From Dugong dugon (taxonomy: Eukaryota; Chordata; Mammalia; Sirenia; Dugongidae): DNA of 64,000 bases. Under the pieces are notes generated by a model. The model had not been told where the DNA came from. It worked only from the letters and a program-made list of their open reading frames with translations, and did not search any database. The DNA lies in NCBI GenBank assembly GCA_030035585.1, contig CM057462.1:145354734-145418733 (forward strand), given 5' to 3'. A program made the translations under genes and the position numbers. Below, piece after piece: positions 1-11,861 of this stretch; within the stretch, counting starts at the first letter, position 1; each line of letters starts with the position of its first letter.

Positions 1-214
1 ACTATAGTTGTATTCTTAGATCAAATAAATAAGTAAATGGATGGCAGATAGTGGCAGTCAGGTTTCTCACTGTTGGAGAGAAAGGTTAAAGCTAAGCGAA
101 GGGTGAAGGCCTTTGAATGAATTATGTAACACTGGGTTAGAGGTGGAGAGGTTAGTTTGAATTTATATTTAGCTTAGCATAGATAGAGATTGTTCAATAT
201 AGAAATAGCTACAT

Positions 215-803
215 AAATTGTGTCTCCCCAAAATAGACTGAAGTCCTAACAGCTGTACCTGTGAATGTTACCCTGTTCGGAAACAAGGCTTTTTTGTTAT
301 GTTAAGAGACATAGTGGAGTAGGGTGGGTCTTAGACCTAATCCCTTCTGAGCTGTATCTTATGAAAAGAGCAGAACAGACACAGACACACACAGGAGGAA
401 GACAGACGCCATTTACAAGCAGCTATGTAAGTGCTTGGCTGCTAAACAAAAGGTCAGTGGTTCAAGCCTACAAGCAGCTCTGCAGGAGAAAGATGTGGCA
501 GTCTGCTTCCATAAGGATTTACAGCCTTGGAAACCCTTATGGAGCAGTTTTATTCTGTTCTACAGTGTCACTACGAGTCATCCTCAACTCAACGGCAATG
601 GGTTTGGTTTTGGTTTATGGAATACCAATGAATGCCTCGAGTGATAACAAGGAAGTATTCTCACTAAGAGCAGATGGCTTGATTTGCACTTTAGCTTCCA
701 AAACTGTGAGACAATAAATTTCTGTTCTTTAAAACTACCCACTTGTGGAATTTTATTGTTGCTGCTCTTGTTGTTGTTGTGGCAGTGCCAGAAAACTAAG
801 ACA
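215..803 (+). repeat. MaLR/MLT1-like LTR, split by a SINE
   Basis: The left part (about 215-427) carries the run tgtgtctccccaaaatagac, followed by a tgaagtcctaac motif and an acagacacac block typical of MaLR LTRs. The right part (about 616-803) has aaactgtgagacaataaatt, with an AATAAA signal at 713-718, and ends aaactaagaca. A SINE sits between the two halves. The family name is by recognition only. No target duplication was identified. Confidence 0.5.
428..615 (+). repeat. AfroSINE, plus, inside the LTR
   Basis: tRNA-related SINE lacking its first bases. The order is gctgctaaacaaaaggtc, then the body gtggcagtctgcttccataa, then gtcactacgagtcatcctca and aacggcaatg, then a TG-rich tail. It interrupts the 215-803 LTR, so it is younger than that LTR. 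Confidence 0.8.
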
Positions 804-1682
804 TGAGTGTATACATGAGATAGTATACACGTACATAAGTCCAAGCTTTGTTGCTAAGAGGTCCTAAAAGCAATGACACCCAAGTAGCAAGGAACTACTA
901 ACATTATTCTATTTTTTTTAAGTTTCTATAAACAAAGAAACCAACACCAAACAAATGATGTCACATCTGAAGAAAAGCAATCTGGCTCATGTTCGGCCCA
1001 AAAGTATATGGACACAAATAATAAACTGGCCTTTGATCCCACATTCCCTCTCTAAAATGAACTTATAATTATTCATGGTAATTATAAAGGAAACACTTTA
1101 TGATTTTTCCATTGGATTCTTTGTTGTAATAAAGCCTGGGAAGCAAATAAGCACTCTTATTCAATAATAAATAGAGAGTTGCTGAGACTTTTCTCTCTTC
1201 AGAATAGAAGCATCATTACCACCCCAAGTTGATAACAGGTTCCTGTTTTGCCCTTTCCATTTTTTCCCAAGGATTAATTCACAGTGAAACTATTGTTACA
1301 TTCTCTTCTTTAGGCATGCTGAGGAGCCCTTTCTATTACAGTATATCAACTGTGCAGTTCAATGCTCAATAAATTTTTTCAAGTATAGCTTGTAACAAAT
1401 GGAAAGTAGAATGAATTTTATTAACCATTAGATATGTATTTTTTTCTATGCTATCTGAAGTAGGGAGCCAAGTTGGAAGGCAAACATAAATCTTAGAAAT
1501 GTATTGGTAGAGAAGCAGTGAGTAAGGCTATCAAATACAGCATTTTTTATAATCTGATGATCTGTAAGTAGATTGATGTGCAGATTGTTTGGAATGATAG
1601 CCTGAATACTATCCTCATTGTTCTTATTAGCATTTTTTAGGGTGATACACCTATTAGGACATTTAAAAAATAGTATCAACAC

Positions 1683-1708
1683 ATTATTATTATTATTATT
1701 ATTATTAT
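1683..1708. repeat. (ATT)n microsatellite
   Basis: About eight uninterrupted ATT units. Confidence 0.9.
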
Positions 1709-2209
1709 GGATTTAATGTTAAAGACAGGTCACTTTAATGCACAATTGTCTTTAGCATTTCAACACTGGTTAAACTCTACATATTTCAGTAAAATATAAA
1801 ACCAATTTTTAATATAATCAAAATATTTTGGTTAATTATCAGAGATCGGCAGACCTAGATCAGCTTGATTAAGAATAACTATTAATGAAAAATGTATTCA
1901 AGGATTAATGTATCCTGGTATTGTAAGCAGATATCAAGTATGTGAGAAACACCTTAAAAAACATACTTCTATTGATAATCACAGGAAGAAAATATTAAAA
2001 ATAAACTTATACTTGAAGTGCAGAAAATGTTTGCACATGAATAATTATCTATGGTGCCTTCTTAGTTAAGGATCCATCATTTTAGGATCCACTATGATTT
2101 TTTAATAATTTTAAATATTTTTAAAATAAAATTTAATGCAACAAATAATTTTAAGCACCAGAATCATATATATTTATTGCACTTGTTGCTGGGCTGAGTA
2201 TGTTTTAGC

Positions 2210-2310
2210 AACTATACATGTATAGTGTGTATATATATGTATGTACAGATATACACACAGAGATAACTACATATGTACATATATAGACACATATATATCA
2301 CAATCTAGAA
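2210..2310. repeat. (TA/TG)-rich simple repeat
   Basis: Mixed tatatgta and acacata units with several short palindromes; low-complexity sequence. Confidence 0.7.
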
Positions 2311-2439
2311 TGAAATTTATCCTAAATGCAAATACAAAGATAACTCTGTTGATCTCTTCAGATTTAGACTATAGATGAGCAAACGTAGAAGCAGAGAGAC
2401 CAGATAAGAAGCTAAACTGCAGAAATCAAGGCAATGATG

Positions 2440-2845
2440 GTTCAGAAGGGTGGTGATGATGACTATTTGGCGTGGTCACATTCTGAATGCATCTAGAAGA
2501 TGGAGACAGCAAAATTTACTGACTTATTTTCTTAGGGCATGAGAAGCAAGAGGAATCAAGAATGATTGCAAGATTTTTTGCCCGGGAAACAGAAAGGATG
2601 GAGTTGCCAGTACATCAAATGGAAAGTTTAAATGAAAGGTTTAGATGAAATCAGGGTTTCAGTTTCATGCATGTTGAGTTTGAGATGTCTATTAAACTTT
2701 CAAGTGGAATAACTGAGTAAACAATTAGCTATACAAATCTGTAGTTTAGGAGAGAGGTCTGTGAGTGAAATATACATTTAGGAGCCAATGGCATGTAGAT
2801 AGCACTTAAAACCATTAGAGTGGAGATTACCAAGGGAGTCAGTGT
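2440..2845 (+). repeat. old mammalian interspersed repeat, family uncertain
   Basis: The order of phrases (gaggaatcaagaatgattgc, gttgagtttgagatgtctat, agagaggtctgtgagtg, tagatagcacttaaaaccat) matches a diverged repeat I recognise from other mammalian genomes. It is possibly the 5' region of an ancient L1. Another part of the same kind of repeat seems to lie at 11460-11715. A search with a mammalian repeat library would settle the name. Confidence 0.4.
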
Positions 2846-2847
2846 TG

Positions 2848-4110
2848 ACAACCCCCACTTGTCTGTCAGTTTGTCGTACTGTGGGGGCTTGTCTGTTGCT
2901 GTGATGCTGGAAGCTATGCCACCGGTACTCAAATACCAGCAGGGTCACCCATGGCAGACAGGTTTCAGCTGAGCTTCTAGACTAGAAAGACTAGGAAGAA
3001 GGACCTAGCGGTTTATTTCTGAAAAGAATCAGCCAGTGAAAACCTTATGAAAACTAGCAGAACCTTGTCTGATATAGTGACAGAAGATGAGACCCTCAGG
3101 TTGGAAGGCATTCAAATTATGACTGGGGAAGAGCTGCCAAGTGAGATGTTTCAACAAACAGATGCAGCACTAGAAGTGCTCACTTGTCTATGCCAAGAAA
3201 TCTGGAAGACAGCTACCTGGGAAACCAACTGAAGAGATCCATATTTATGCCTATTCCCAAGAAAGGTGATCCAACTGAACACGGAAATTAGCGAAAAATA
3301 TCATTAATATCACATGCAAGCAAAATCTTGCTGAAGATCATTCAAAAGCAGCTACAGCAGTATATTGACAGGGAACAACCAGAAATTCAAGCCAGATTTA
3401 GAAGGGAATGTGGAACTAGGGATATCATTGCTAATGTCAGATGGATCCTGGCTGAAAGCAGAGAATACCAGAAAGATGTTTACCTGTGTTTTATTGACTA
3501 TGCAAAGGCATTCAACTATGTGGGTCATAACAAATTATGGATAACCTTGTAGAGAATGGGAATTCAGGAACACTTAATTGTGCTCATGAGGAATCTGTAC
3601 ATGGATCAAGAGGCAGTCGTTCCAACAGAACAAGGGAATACTGCATGGTTTAAAGTCAGGAAAGGTGTGCGGCGTCAGGGTTTCACCATTGGTAGGTTTC
3701 ACCATACCTATTGAATCTGTACGCTGAGCAAATAATCTCAGAAGCTGGACTATATAAAGAAGAATGGGGCATCAGGATTGGAGGAAGACTCATTGACAAC
3801 CTGCGTTATGTAGATGACACAATCTTGCTTGCTGAAGGTAAAGGGGACTTGAAGTACTTATCTTTTGTAGATCAAAGACTATAGCCTTCAGTAAGGATTA
3901 CACCTCAACATAAAGAAAACAAAAATCCTCAAAACTAGACCCATAAGCAACATCATGATAAACAGAGAAAAGATTGAGGTTCTCAAGGATTTCATTCTAC
4001 TTGGACCACAGTCAACACCCATGGAAGAAGCAGTCAAGAAATAAAAAAAGCAAAAGACCTCTTTAAAGTGTTGAAAAACAAAGATGACAAGAACAGTTGT
4101 TAATATGTGG
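2848..4110 (+). mobile_element. BovB/RTE-type LINE, 5' and middle part, decayed
   Basis: This is a non-LTR retrotransposon of the RTE clade. The 5' block (cttgtctgttgctgtgatgc, ggcagacaggtttcagctga) recurs in a short derivative at 54424. It runs through reverse-transcriptase sequence to about 4110 and stops without the usual 3' end, which is present elsewhere in the window (16157, 42030). It is 3'-truncated or rearranged and inactive. The clade call rests on similarity of the RT blocks to BovB as I know them; a translated search would confirm it. Confidence 0.7.
3047..4060 (+). pseudogene. RTE LINE reverse-transcriptase ORF, broken
   Basis: Fragments in different frames line up with an RTE polymerase. 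Residues equivalent to the SRTLSDI and DAALEVLTCLCQEIW region come first (3047-3232). Then the finger/palm region with DIIANVRWILAE and the catalytic-block phrase CFIDYAKAFNYVGHNKLW (3328-3552). Then MRNLYMDQEAVV, and the palm motif NLRYVDDTILLAE near 3800. In RTE enzymes the palm motif is usually YADD; here it reads YVDD, which may simply be drift. Stops and frame changes separate the blocks, so no active protein is encoded. The product would have reverse-transcribed its own RNA at nicked chromosomal DNA. No endonuclease domain can be followed. Confidence 0.7.
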
Positions 4111-4195
4111 CTAGTAAAACAAGTAAAATAAGGACTGAGGATTGATCATTAGATTTAGCAAGGTGAAGGTTATTGCTGTTCTTACTGGAGGCAGT
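4111..4195. other. short unassigned spacer
   Basis: Lies between the broken RTE and the T-rich 3' end of the minus-strand L1. No feature seen. Confidence 0.4.
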
Positions 4196-5750
4196 TTATT
4201 TTTTTAAAATTGTACTTTAGATGAAGATTTACAGAACAGTTTCTCATTAAACAGTTAGTGCACATATTCTTTTATGACAATGGTTAACAACCCCACAACA
4301 TGTCAACACTGTCCCTTCTCAACCTTAGGTTTCCTATTACCAGCTTTCCTGTCCCCTTCTGCCTTCTAGTCCTTGTCCCTAGATTGTTGTGCCCCATTAG
4401 TCTCGTTTTGTTTTACGGGGCTGGCTAATCATTGGCTGAATGGTGAACCTTGGAAGTGACTTCATTACTTAGTTAAAAGGGTGTCCAGGGGCCATACTCT
4501 CGGGGTTTCTCCAGTCTCTGACAGACCAGTAAGTCTGGTCTTTTTTTGTGAGTCAGAATTTTGTTCTACATCCTTCTCCGGCTCTGTTCCAGGACCCTCT
4601 GTTATGATCCATGTCAGAGCAGTCAGTGGTGGTAGCCGGGCACCATCTAGTTGTGCTGGACTCAGTCTGGTGGAGGCCGTGGTAACTGTGGTCCATTAGT
4701 CCTTTCGACTAATCTTTCCCTTGTATTTTGTTTTTGTCATTCTCCCTTGCTCCTTGAGGGGTGAGACCAGTGCAGTATCTTAGATGCCTGCTCACAGGCT
4801 TTTAAGACCTCAGATGCTACTCACCAGTGTAGAATGTAGAACATTTTATTTATAAACTGTTAGGCCAACTGATCAAGCTGTTCCCCGAGATCATGGTCCC
4901 CAAAGCCCTCAGCCCAGCAATTCGGTCCCTCAGGGAGTTTGGATATGTCTGTGGAACTTCGATGACCTTTCCCTGTACAAGTTGTGCCGGCTTCCCCAAT
5001 ATTGTGTACCGTCTTAACCTTCACCAAAGTTACTACTTATCTAGTGCCTATTTAGTATTTCCTCTCCACCCCTCCCATCCCTCGTAAACAACAAAGATTG
5101 TTACTTTTTGTGTGTAAACTTTTTTATGAGTTTTTACAGTAGTTGTCTCATACAATATTTGTCCTTTTGTGATTTTGACTTATTTCACTCAGCATAATGT
5201 CCTCCAGTTTCATCCATGTTATGAGATGCTTCAGAGATTCATCATTGTTCTTTCTCGTTGCGTAGTACTCCACTGTGTGTATGTAACAGTTTGTTCATCC
5301 ATTCATCCGTTGGTGGGCATCTAGGTTGTTTTCATCTGTTTGCTATTGTGAATAATGCTGCAATGAACTTGGGTGTGCATATGTCTATTCGTGTGATGGC
5401 TCTTATTTCTCTAGGATATATTCCTAGGATTGGAATTGCTGGATCGTATGGTATTTCTATTTCTAGCTTTCTAAGGAAGCGCCACATCATTTTCCAAAAT
5501 GGTTGTATCATTTTCCATTCCCACTAGGAGTGCATAAGAGTTCCGATCTCCCCACAGCCCCTCCAACATTTGTTATTTCCAGTCTTTTTTTGATTCGTGC
5601 CAGTAATGACGGGGTGAGATGGTACCTCACTGTGGTTTTGATTTGCATTTCTTTAATGGCTAGTGATCGTTGAGTATTTCCTCATGTGTTTGTTGGCCCC
5701 TTCAATGTCTTCTTTGGTGAAACGTCTGTTCACTTCCTTTGCCCATTTGT
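4196..5750 (-). mobile_element. L1 (copy A), 3' UTR and ORF2 C-terminus
   Basis: Minus-strand L1. A T-rich run at 4196-4206 is the remnant of the poly(A) tail, followed by the 3' UTR. The reverse complement of the C-rich tract near 5060 corresponds to the G-rich tract of the intact plus copy. Sequence matching the ORF2 C-terminus then reaches a cctttgccc motif near 5745. The same ORF2 position resumes near 8000, where cctttgccc recurs. I read this as one L1 split by a later insertion. Confidence 0.75.
5090..5750 (-). pseudogene. L1 ORF2 C-terminal fragment (copy A)
   Basis: Reverse-complement translation gives the ORF2 C-terminal region, including the zinc-knuckle-like part, and is interrupted by stops. 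It is homologous to 24230-24823 of the full-length copy. It continues upstream in the element at 8003-11187 once the insertion is removed. Confidence 0.65.
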
Positions 5751-6035
5751 TATTTATTTTATTTGTATTTATTTGTATTTATTTATTTTATTGTACTTCA
5801 GGAGAAGTTATACAGAATAGCTTCTAATTAAACAGACAGTACACATATTGTTTTATGACATTGGTTAACAACCCCACAACATATCAACCCTCTCCCTTCT
5901 CGACCTTTTTTTTTTTTTTTTTTTTTTTTTGGTGAAAATATACATAGCCAAAGATACACCATTTCAAAAATTTCTACATGCACAATTCAGTGACATCGAT
6001 TATGTTCTTTCAGTTGTGCTGCTATTCTCATTTTA
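5751..6035 (-). mobile_element. short L1 3' ends in tandem
   Basis: Two pieces are stacked. At 5751-5906, a TTTATT-rich run is followed by an L1 3'-UTR start (gttatacagaatagcttcta). At 5907-5931, a 25-T tract is followed by a different L1-type tail (ggtgaaaatatacatagcca) up to about 6035. The second tail type recurs at 27231-27379. Each T tract marks the 3' end of a minus-strand element. Confidence 0.6.
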
Positions 6036-8002
6036 GATGAAGGCTACAGAACAAAATAGTTTCTCATTAAATAGTACACATGTTGCCCTATGACAATGTA
6101 TAACAACCCCACTACATGTCAACACTGCCCTTACTCAACCTTGTGTTCCCTATCACCAGCCTTCCTGTCCCCTTTTGCCTTGTAGTCCTTGTCCCTGGAC
6201 TGCTGTGCCTCATTAGTCTCATTTTGCTTTATGGGCCTGTCCAATCCCTGGCTGAACAGTAAACCTTGGAAGTGACTTCACCACTGAAATAAAAGGGTGT
6301 CTGGGGGCCATACTCTCGGGGTTTCTCCAGTCTCTGACAGACCAGTAAGTCTGGTCTTTGTGTGTGTTAGAATTTTGTTCTACATCCTTCTCCAGCTCTG
6401 TCCAGAACCCTCTGTTGTGATCCTGGTCAGAGTAGTCAGTGGTAGTAGCTGGGCACCATCTACCTGTACTGGACTCAGTCTGGTGGAGGCTGTGGTAGCT
6501 GTGGTCCATTAGTCCTTCAGACTAATCTTTTCCTTGTATCCTGTTCTCTTCATTCTCCCTTGCTCCCGAAGGTGTGAGACCAGTGGAGTATCTTAGACGG
6601 CTGCTCAAGATTAAAGAGGCTACTCACCAAGGTAGAATGTAGAACATTGTCTTTATAAACTGTGTTATGCCAATTGAGTTAGATGTTCCCCAAGACCATG
6701 GTCCCCACAGCCCTCCGCCCAGCAATTCAGTCCCTCAGGGAGTTTGGATGTGTCTATGGAGCTTCCATGACCTTTCCATGTACAAGTTGTGCCGGTTTCC
6801 CCAGTATTGTGTACTCTCTCACCCTTCACCCAAGATACCACTTATCTATTGCCTATTTAGTATTTCCCCCCCACCCCTCCCATGACTCGTAAACAACAAA
6901 GATTATTACTTTTTGTGTGTGAACTTTTTAATGGGTTTTTACAATAGAGGTCTCATACAATATTTGTCCTTTTGTGATTGACTTATTTCACTCAGCATAA
7001 TGTTCTCCAGTTTCATTCATGTTATGAGATGCTTCACAGATTCATCATTGTTCTTTCTTGTTGCATAGTACTCGATTGTGTGTATGTACCATAGTCTGTT
7101 TATCCATTCGTCTGCTGATGGGCATCTAGGCTGTTTCCATTGTTTTGCTATTGTGAACAATGCTGCTATAAGCATGGATGTGCATATGTCTATTCGAGTG
7201 ACAACTCTTATATCTCTAGGATATATTCCTAAGAGTGGGATTGCTGGATTGTATGGTATGTCTATTTCTAGCTTTCTAAGGAAGTTCCATATCATTTTCA
7301 AAAATGGTTGTATCATTTTGCATTCCCACCAGCAGTGCATAAGAGTTCCGATCTCCCCGCAACCCCTCCAACATTTGTTATTTCCAGTGTTTTTGATTTG
7401 TGCCTGTAATGCCGGGGTGAGATGATATCTCATTGTGGTTTTGATATGCATTTCTCTAATGGCTAGTGATCTCATGTGTCTGTTGGCCGCTTGAACGTCT
7501 TCTTTGGTGAAGTGTCTGTTCATTTCCTTTGCCCATTTTTTAAAAGGATTATTTTTCTTTTTGTTGTAGACGTGCTGGATTTTCTTGCAGATTATGGAGA
7601 TTAGACCTTTGTCTGACCTGTACTGTCCAAAAATATTTTCCCAGTCTGTAGGTTCTCTTCTTACTGTTTTGGTGAAGTCTTTTGAAGAGCATAGGTGTTT
7701 GATTTTTAGAAGATCCCAGTTATGTAGCTTATCTTCTGGGGTTTGAATGTTGACGGTTATGGTTTGTATCCTGTTAATGCCATATATCAGGGCCTGTAGC
7801 GTTGGTCCTATTTTTTTTTTCTATGAACTTTATCGTTTTTGGCTTTATATTTAGGCTTTTGATCCATTTTTAATTAGTTTTTGTATATGGTGTGAGGTAT
7901 GGGTCCTGTTTCATTTTTTTGCAGATGGATATCCAGTTTTGCCAGCACCATTTGTTAAAAAGACTGTCTTTTCCCCATTTGATGGACTCTGCCTTTGCCC
8001 GT
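6036..8002 (-). mobile_element. L1 (copy B), 5'-truncated, inserted into copy A
   Basis: The 3' UTR restarts at about 6036 (ttttagatgaaggctacaga), passes a C-rich tract near 6865, and reads into the ORF2 C-terminus. It ends near 7993 at caccatttgttaaaaagact plus a few bases. The next sequence repeats what was seen from about 7545. Copy A's interrupted ORF2 resumes there. About 450 bp are therefore present twice (about 7545-7990 and 8005-8435) with visible divergence. Confidence 0.65.
6937..7990 (-). pseudogene. L1 ORF2 C-terminal fragment (copy B)
   Basis: The longest open stretch (7017-7523, 168 codons on the minus strand) begins MNRHFTKEDVQAANRHMRS and contains the CWRGCGEIGTLMHCWWECK block, the C-terminal cysteine/histidine region of mammalian L1 ORF2. 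The upstream part to 7990 continues the same protein in other frames. Truncated, no RT palm, not functional. Confidence 0.75.
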
Positions 8003-11000
8003 GTTTTAATTGGATTATTTGACTTTTTCTTGTAAAGGTGTTGAATTTTCTTATAGATTTTAGAGATTAGATCTGTGTCTGACTTGCAATGTCCAAAAAT
8101 TTTTTCCCAGTCTATAGTTTCTCTTTTTACTTTTTTGGTGAAGTCTTTTGAAGAGCATAAGTGTTTAATTTTTAGAAGATCCTAGTTACCTAGCTTATCT
8201 TCTGGAGTTTGTCTGTTGATGGTTATGGTTTGTATCCTGTTAATGCCACGTATTAGGGCTTATAGCATTGATCCTTTTTTTTCTTCTATGAACTTTATAA
8301 TTTTTGGCTTTACATTTAGGTCTTTGATCCATTTTGAATTAGTTTTTGTATATGGTGTGACGTATGGGTCCTGTTTCATTTTTTTGCAGATGGACATCCA
8401 GTTTTGCCAGCATCATTTGTTAAAAAGACTGTTCCCCATTTGATGGATTTTGGGCCCTTGTCCAAGATCAGGTGACCGCAGGTGGATGGAGTCACATCTG
8501 GGTTCTCAATCTGTTCCACTGGTCAATGTATCAGTCGTAGTAGCACCACCAGGCTGTTTTGACTACCGCAGCTGTATAGTAAGTTCTGAGGTCAGAAAGT
8601 GCAAGTCCTCCTATTTTACTCTTCTTCTTCAACAGTGCTTTACTTATCCAGAGCTTCTTCCCTTTCCATATAAAGTTGATGATTAGTTTTTCCATTTCTT
8701 TAAAGAATGTTGTTGGTATTTGGATCAGGATTGCATTGTATTTGTAGATTTCTTGGGGTAGAATTGTTATTTTCATAATGTTGAGTCTACCGATCCATGA
8801 GCATGGTATGTTTCCCCATTTATGTAGATCCCTTTGGGTTTCTTGTCACAGAGTTTGGTAGTTTTCTTTGTGTAGGTATTTTACTTCCCTGGTTAGATTT
8901 ATTCCTTGGTATTTTTTGGGGGGTTTATAAATAGTGTTGTTTTCCTGATGTCCTTTACATCATTCTCTTTATTCATCTATAGGAATCCAACTGATTTTTA
9001 TATGTTTATCTTGTATCCTGCTACTCTGCTGAATCTTTCTATTAGTTCCAGTATATTTCTCATGGAGTCTTTAGGGTTTTCTATGTATAGTATCATATCA
9101 TCCGCAAACAGGGACAGTTTAACTTCTTCATTACCAATTTGGATGCCCTTTCTTTCTTTTTCTTGCCTTATTGCTATAGCTAGGACTTCCAGCACAATGT
9201 TAAACAGGAATGGAGATAAAGAGCATCCTTGTCTTGTTCCTGTTCTCAAGGGGAATGTTTTCACTGTCTCCATTACGAGTGATGTTGGCCATTGGTTTTG
9301 CATAGATGTCCTTTATTATGTTGAGAAATTTCCCTTCTATACCTGTTTTACTGAGAGTTTGTATCAGGAGTGGGTGTTGGACTTTGTCAAATGCCTTTTC
9401 TGAGTCAACTGAGATGATCATGTGATTCTTTTCTTTCTGTTTATTTATGTGGTGGATTACGCTGACTGATTTCTAATGTTGAACCATCCCTTGCATACCT
9501 GGTATGAATCCTACTTGGCTGTGGTGCATTATTTTTTTGAAATGATGCTGAATTCTACTGTCTAGAATTATGTTGAGCATTTTTGCATCTGTATTCATGA
9601 GAGATATTGGTCTGTGATTTTCTTTTTTGTGGTGTCTTTTCCTGGTTTTGGTATCAGGGTTATGCTGGCTTCATAAAATAAATTAGGAAGTATTCCTTCC
9701 TTTTCTATGTTCAGAAATAGTTTGAGTAGTACTGGTATAAGCTCTTCTCTGAATGTTTTGTAGAATTCTCCAGTGAAGCCATCTGGGCTAGGGCTTTTTT
9801 TCTGTAGGGAGGGTTTTTTTGTTTTGTTTTGTTTTGTTTTACCTTTTCAATCTCTTCTCTTGTTACGGGTCTATTCAGATTTTCAACATCAATTTGTGGT
9901 AGTTTGGGTAGCTACTGTTTTTCTATAAATTTATCCATTTCCTCTCTCTTCTCAAATTTTTTTCGAGTATAGTTTTTCATAATACTCTGTTATTATCCTT
10001 TTAATTTCAGTTGGGTGTGTTGTAATGTCCCCCATCTCAGTTTTTATTTGGGTTATTTGCATCATCTCCTGTTTTTCTTTTTTCAGTTTGGCCAGTGGTT
10101 TGTTAATTTCGTTGATCCTTCAAAGAACCAACTTTTGGTTTTGTTGATTCTTTCTGCTGTTTTTCTATTCTCTATTTCTGCTCTGATCTTTATTTCCTTT
10201 CTTCTGGTGGCTGTGGGATGTTTTTACTGCTCTCTTTCTATTGCTTCAAGTTGTGTAGTTAACGTTTTGATTTTGTCCCTTTCTTCTTTTTGATGTGTGC
10301 ATCTATTGCTATAAACTGTCCTCTGAAGACTGCCTTTACTGTGTCCCAAAGGTTTTGGTATGATATATTTTCATTCTCGTTTGATTCTAAGAATTTTTTG
10401 ATTCCATTTCTGATTTCTTCTATTACCAGTGGTTTGTAAGCAGGGTGTTATTTAGTTTCCAAGTAATTGATTTTCTTTCCTTGCTCTTCTTGTAGGATTT
10501 CTACCTTGATGGCGTTATGGTCAGAGAAGATACTTCGTATTATCTCAATGTTTTGGATTTTGTTGAGGATGCTCTGTGGCCTAAGAACTGGTCTATTCTG
10601 GAGAACATTCCATGTGTGTTGGAAAAGAATGTGTACTTTGCAGCTGTTGGGTGTTCTATATATATCTATGAGGTCAAGTTGGCTGATGGTGTCCTTTAGG
10701 TCTTCTGTATCTTTGTTGAGTTTCTTTCTCGATCTTTACCAAGAGTGGTGTGTTGAAGTCTCCTACTATTATTGTGGAACTGTCAATTTCTCTGTTCAGT
10801 GTTGTTAGAGTTTGTTTTATGTACTTGGGAGAACTGTCATTGGGTGCCTAGATATTTATTATGGTTATGTTTTCATGGTGGATCATCCCCTTAATCATTA
10901 TATAGTGTCCTTGTCTTTTATGGTGGATTTTGTTTTAAAGTCTATTTTATCTGAGATTAGTATTGCCACTCCTGCTCTTTTTCGGTAGTTGTTAGCTTGA

Positions 11001-11187
11001 TCTATTTTTTTCCAACCTTTGACTTTTATTAAACTCACATCTTTGTTTCTAAGTTATGTCTCTTGTAGACAGCATATTGATGGACCCTGTTTTTTAACCC
11101 ATTCTGTCACTCTCCATCTCTTTATGGGTGCATTTAGGCCATTTATATTCAGTGTAGTTATTGATAGGTGTGAGTTCATTGCTATCA
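8003..11187 (-). pseudogene. L1 ORF2 (endonuclease-RT), broken
   Basis: Pieces on the minus strand, read 5' to 3', run from the endonuclease start near 11187 through the endonuclease region around 10470-10810 (visible as a shadow in the other strand). The RT palm is at 8998-9303, with [20 protein letters not shown] followed by [14 protein letters not shown], and the block [19 protein letters not shown] lies at 9200-9421. The FADD catalytic pair is present, but frame changes break the protein. The product family nicks DNA and copies L1 RNA in the nucleus. This copy cannot do so. Confidence 0.75.
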
Positions 11188-11193
11188 TTTTGT

Positions 11194-11227
<34 letters not shown>
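11194..11227. repeat. poly(T) tract
   Basis: An uninterrupted T run of more than 30 bases within the L1 inter-ORF spacer. It may be expanded slippage or the tail of a short insertion. Confidence 0.8.
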
Positions 11228-11228
<1 letters not shown>

Positions 11229-11459
11229 AGGTGCTGATGTTTTCTTTGTTTCTCTTACTCTCCTGTGCTGAATTCATTTGTGGACTTTTTTTTTTTTTCA
11301 TGTCTTCTGTTTTTGTAGGTTTTGTTTTTACTGAGACTTTGTTTTTCTTCATTTTGATGAGTAGTTAACTTTCCTTGTGGCTACCTTGAAATTTACCCTT
11401 ATCTTCCTAGGTTTGAACCAATCTATTATTACTTGGTATTGTCTTGCCTTAGGACGGAA

Positions 11460-11715
11460 GTTTTGATGGAGCATTGAAGGTGAAAGCCTATTTGGAGTGG
11501 GATTAAAAGGGAATTAGAAGAAAGATAGTGAGAATAAATAATACGTTCAAGGAATTTTGCTACAAATGGGAGAAAAGTAATTGGGTGGTAGGTGATGAGA
11601 AATTAGGGTCAAGATCTTCTGAAGATGGGGGAAATACTAGCATTCCAGTGAAGACTGAAAAAATAATAATGTAGGTCATTGAGGGGAGAATTGGCCAGAG
11701 GAGATATTCCTATAT
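11460..11715 (+). repeat. old interspersed repeat, same group as 2440-2845
   Basis: Contains gaattttgctacaaatggga, taattgggtggtaggtgatg and gaggggagaattggccagag, which match phrases of a diverged mammal-wide repeat. Family name not assigned. Confidence 0.35.
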
Positions 11716-11861
11716 TTGAAAACTTTCATGGCTTAACATAATAAATGTTTACTTAATGCTCACACAAAAATCCAATGAGGACGTAGCTGTTAGAGCAGCC
11801 AGTGTTAATCAATGTATGCATACGAACATTCTTATACATATTATTTCATGCACATATTCTG

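Larger units (their letters stand above)
804..2439. other. unassigned AT-rich DNA
   Basis: No gene or named repeat recognised. It contains an (ATT)n microsatellite (1683-1708) and a TA/TG-rich tract (about 2210-2310). The short open frames here lack codon structure or domain motifs. Confidence 0.4.
8003..11455 (-). mobile_element. L1 (copy A), ORF2 main part and inter-ORF region
   Basis: Continues the older L1 upstream of the insertion. It covers RT, endonuclease and part of the inter-ORF spacer, then ends at about 11455, where similarity to the spacer of the 18.3-kb L1 stops. The copy is therefore 5'-truncated and lacks ORF1. A 30-plus T tract at 11194-11227 lies in the spacer. Confidence 0.7.

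Noticed and set aside
7545..8435. Apparent recent tandem duplication
   Set aside because: The two halves are noticeably diverged and are better explained by one L1 inserted in another with the break at the same ORF2 position.
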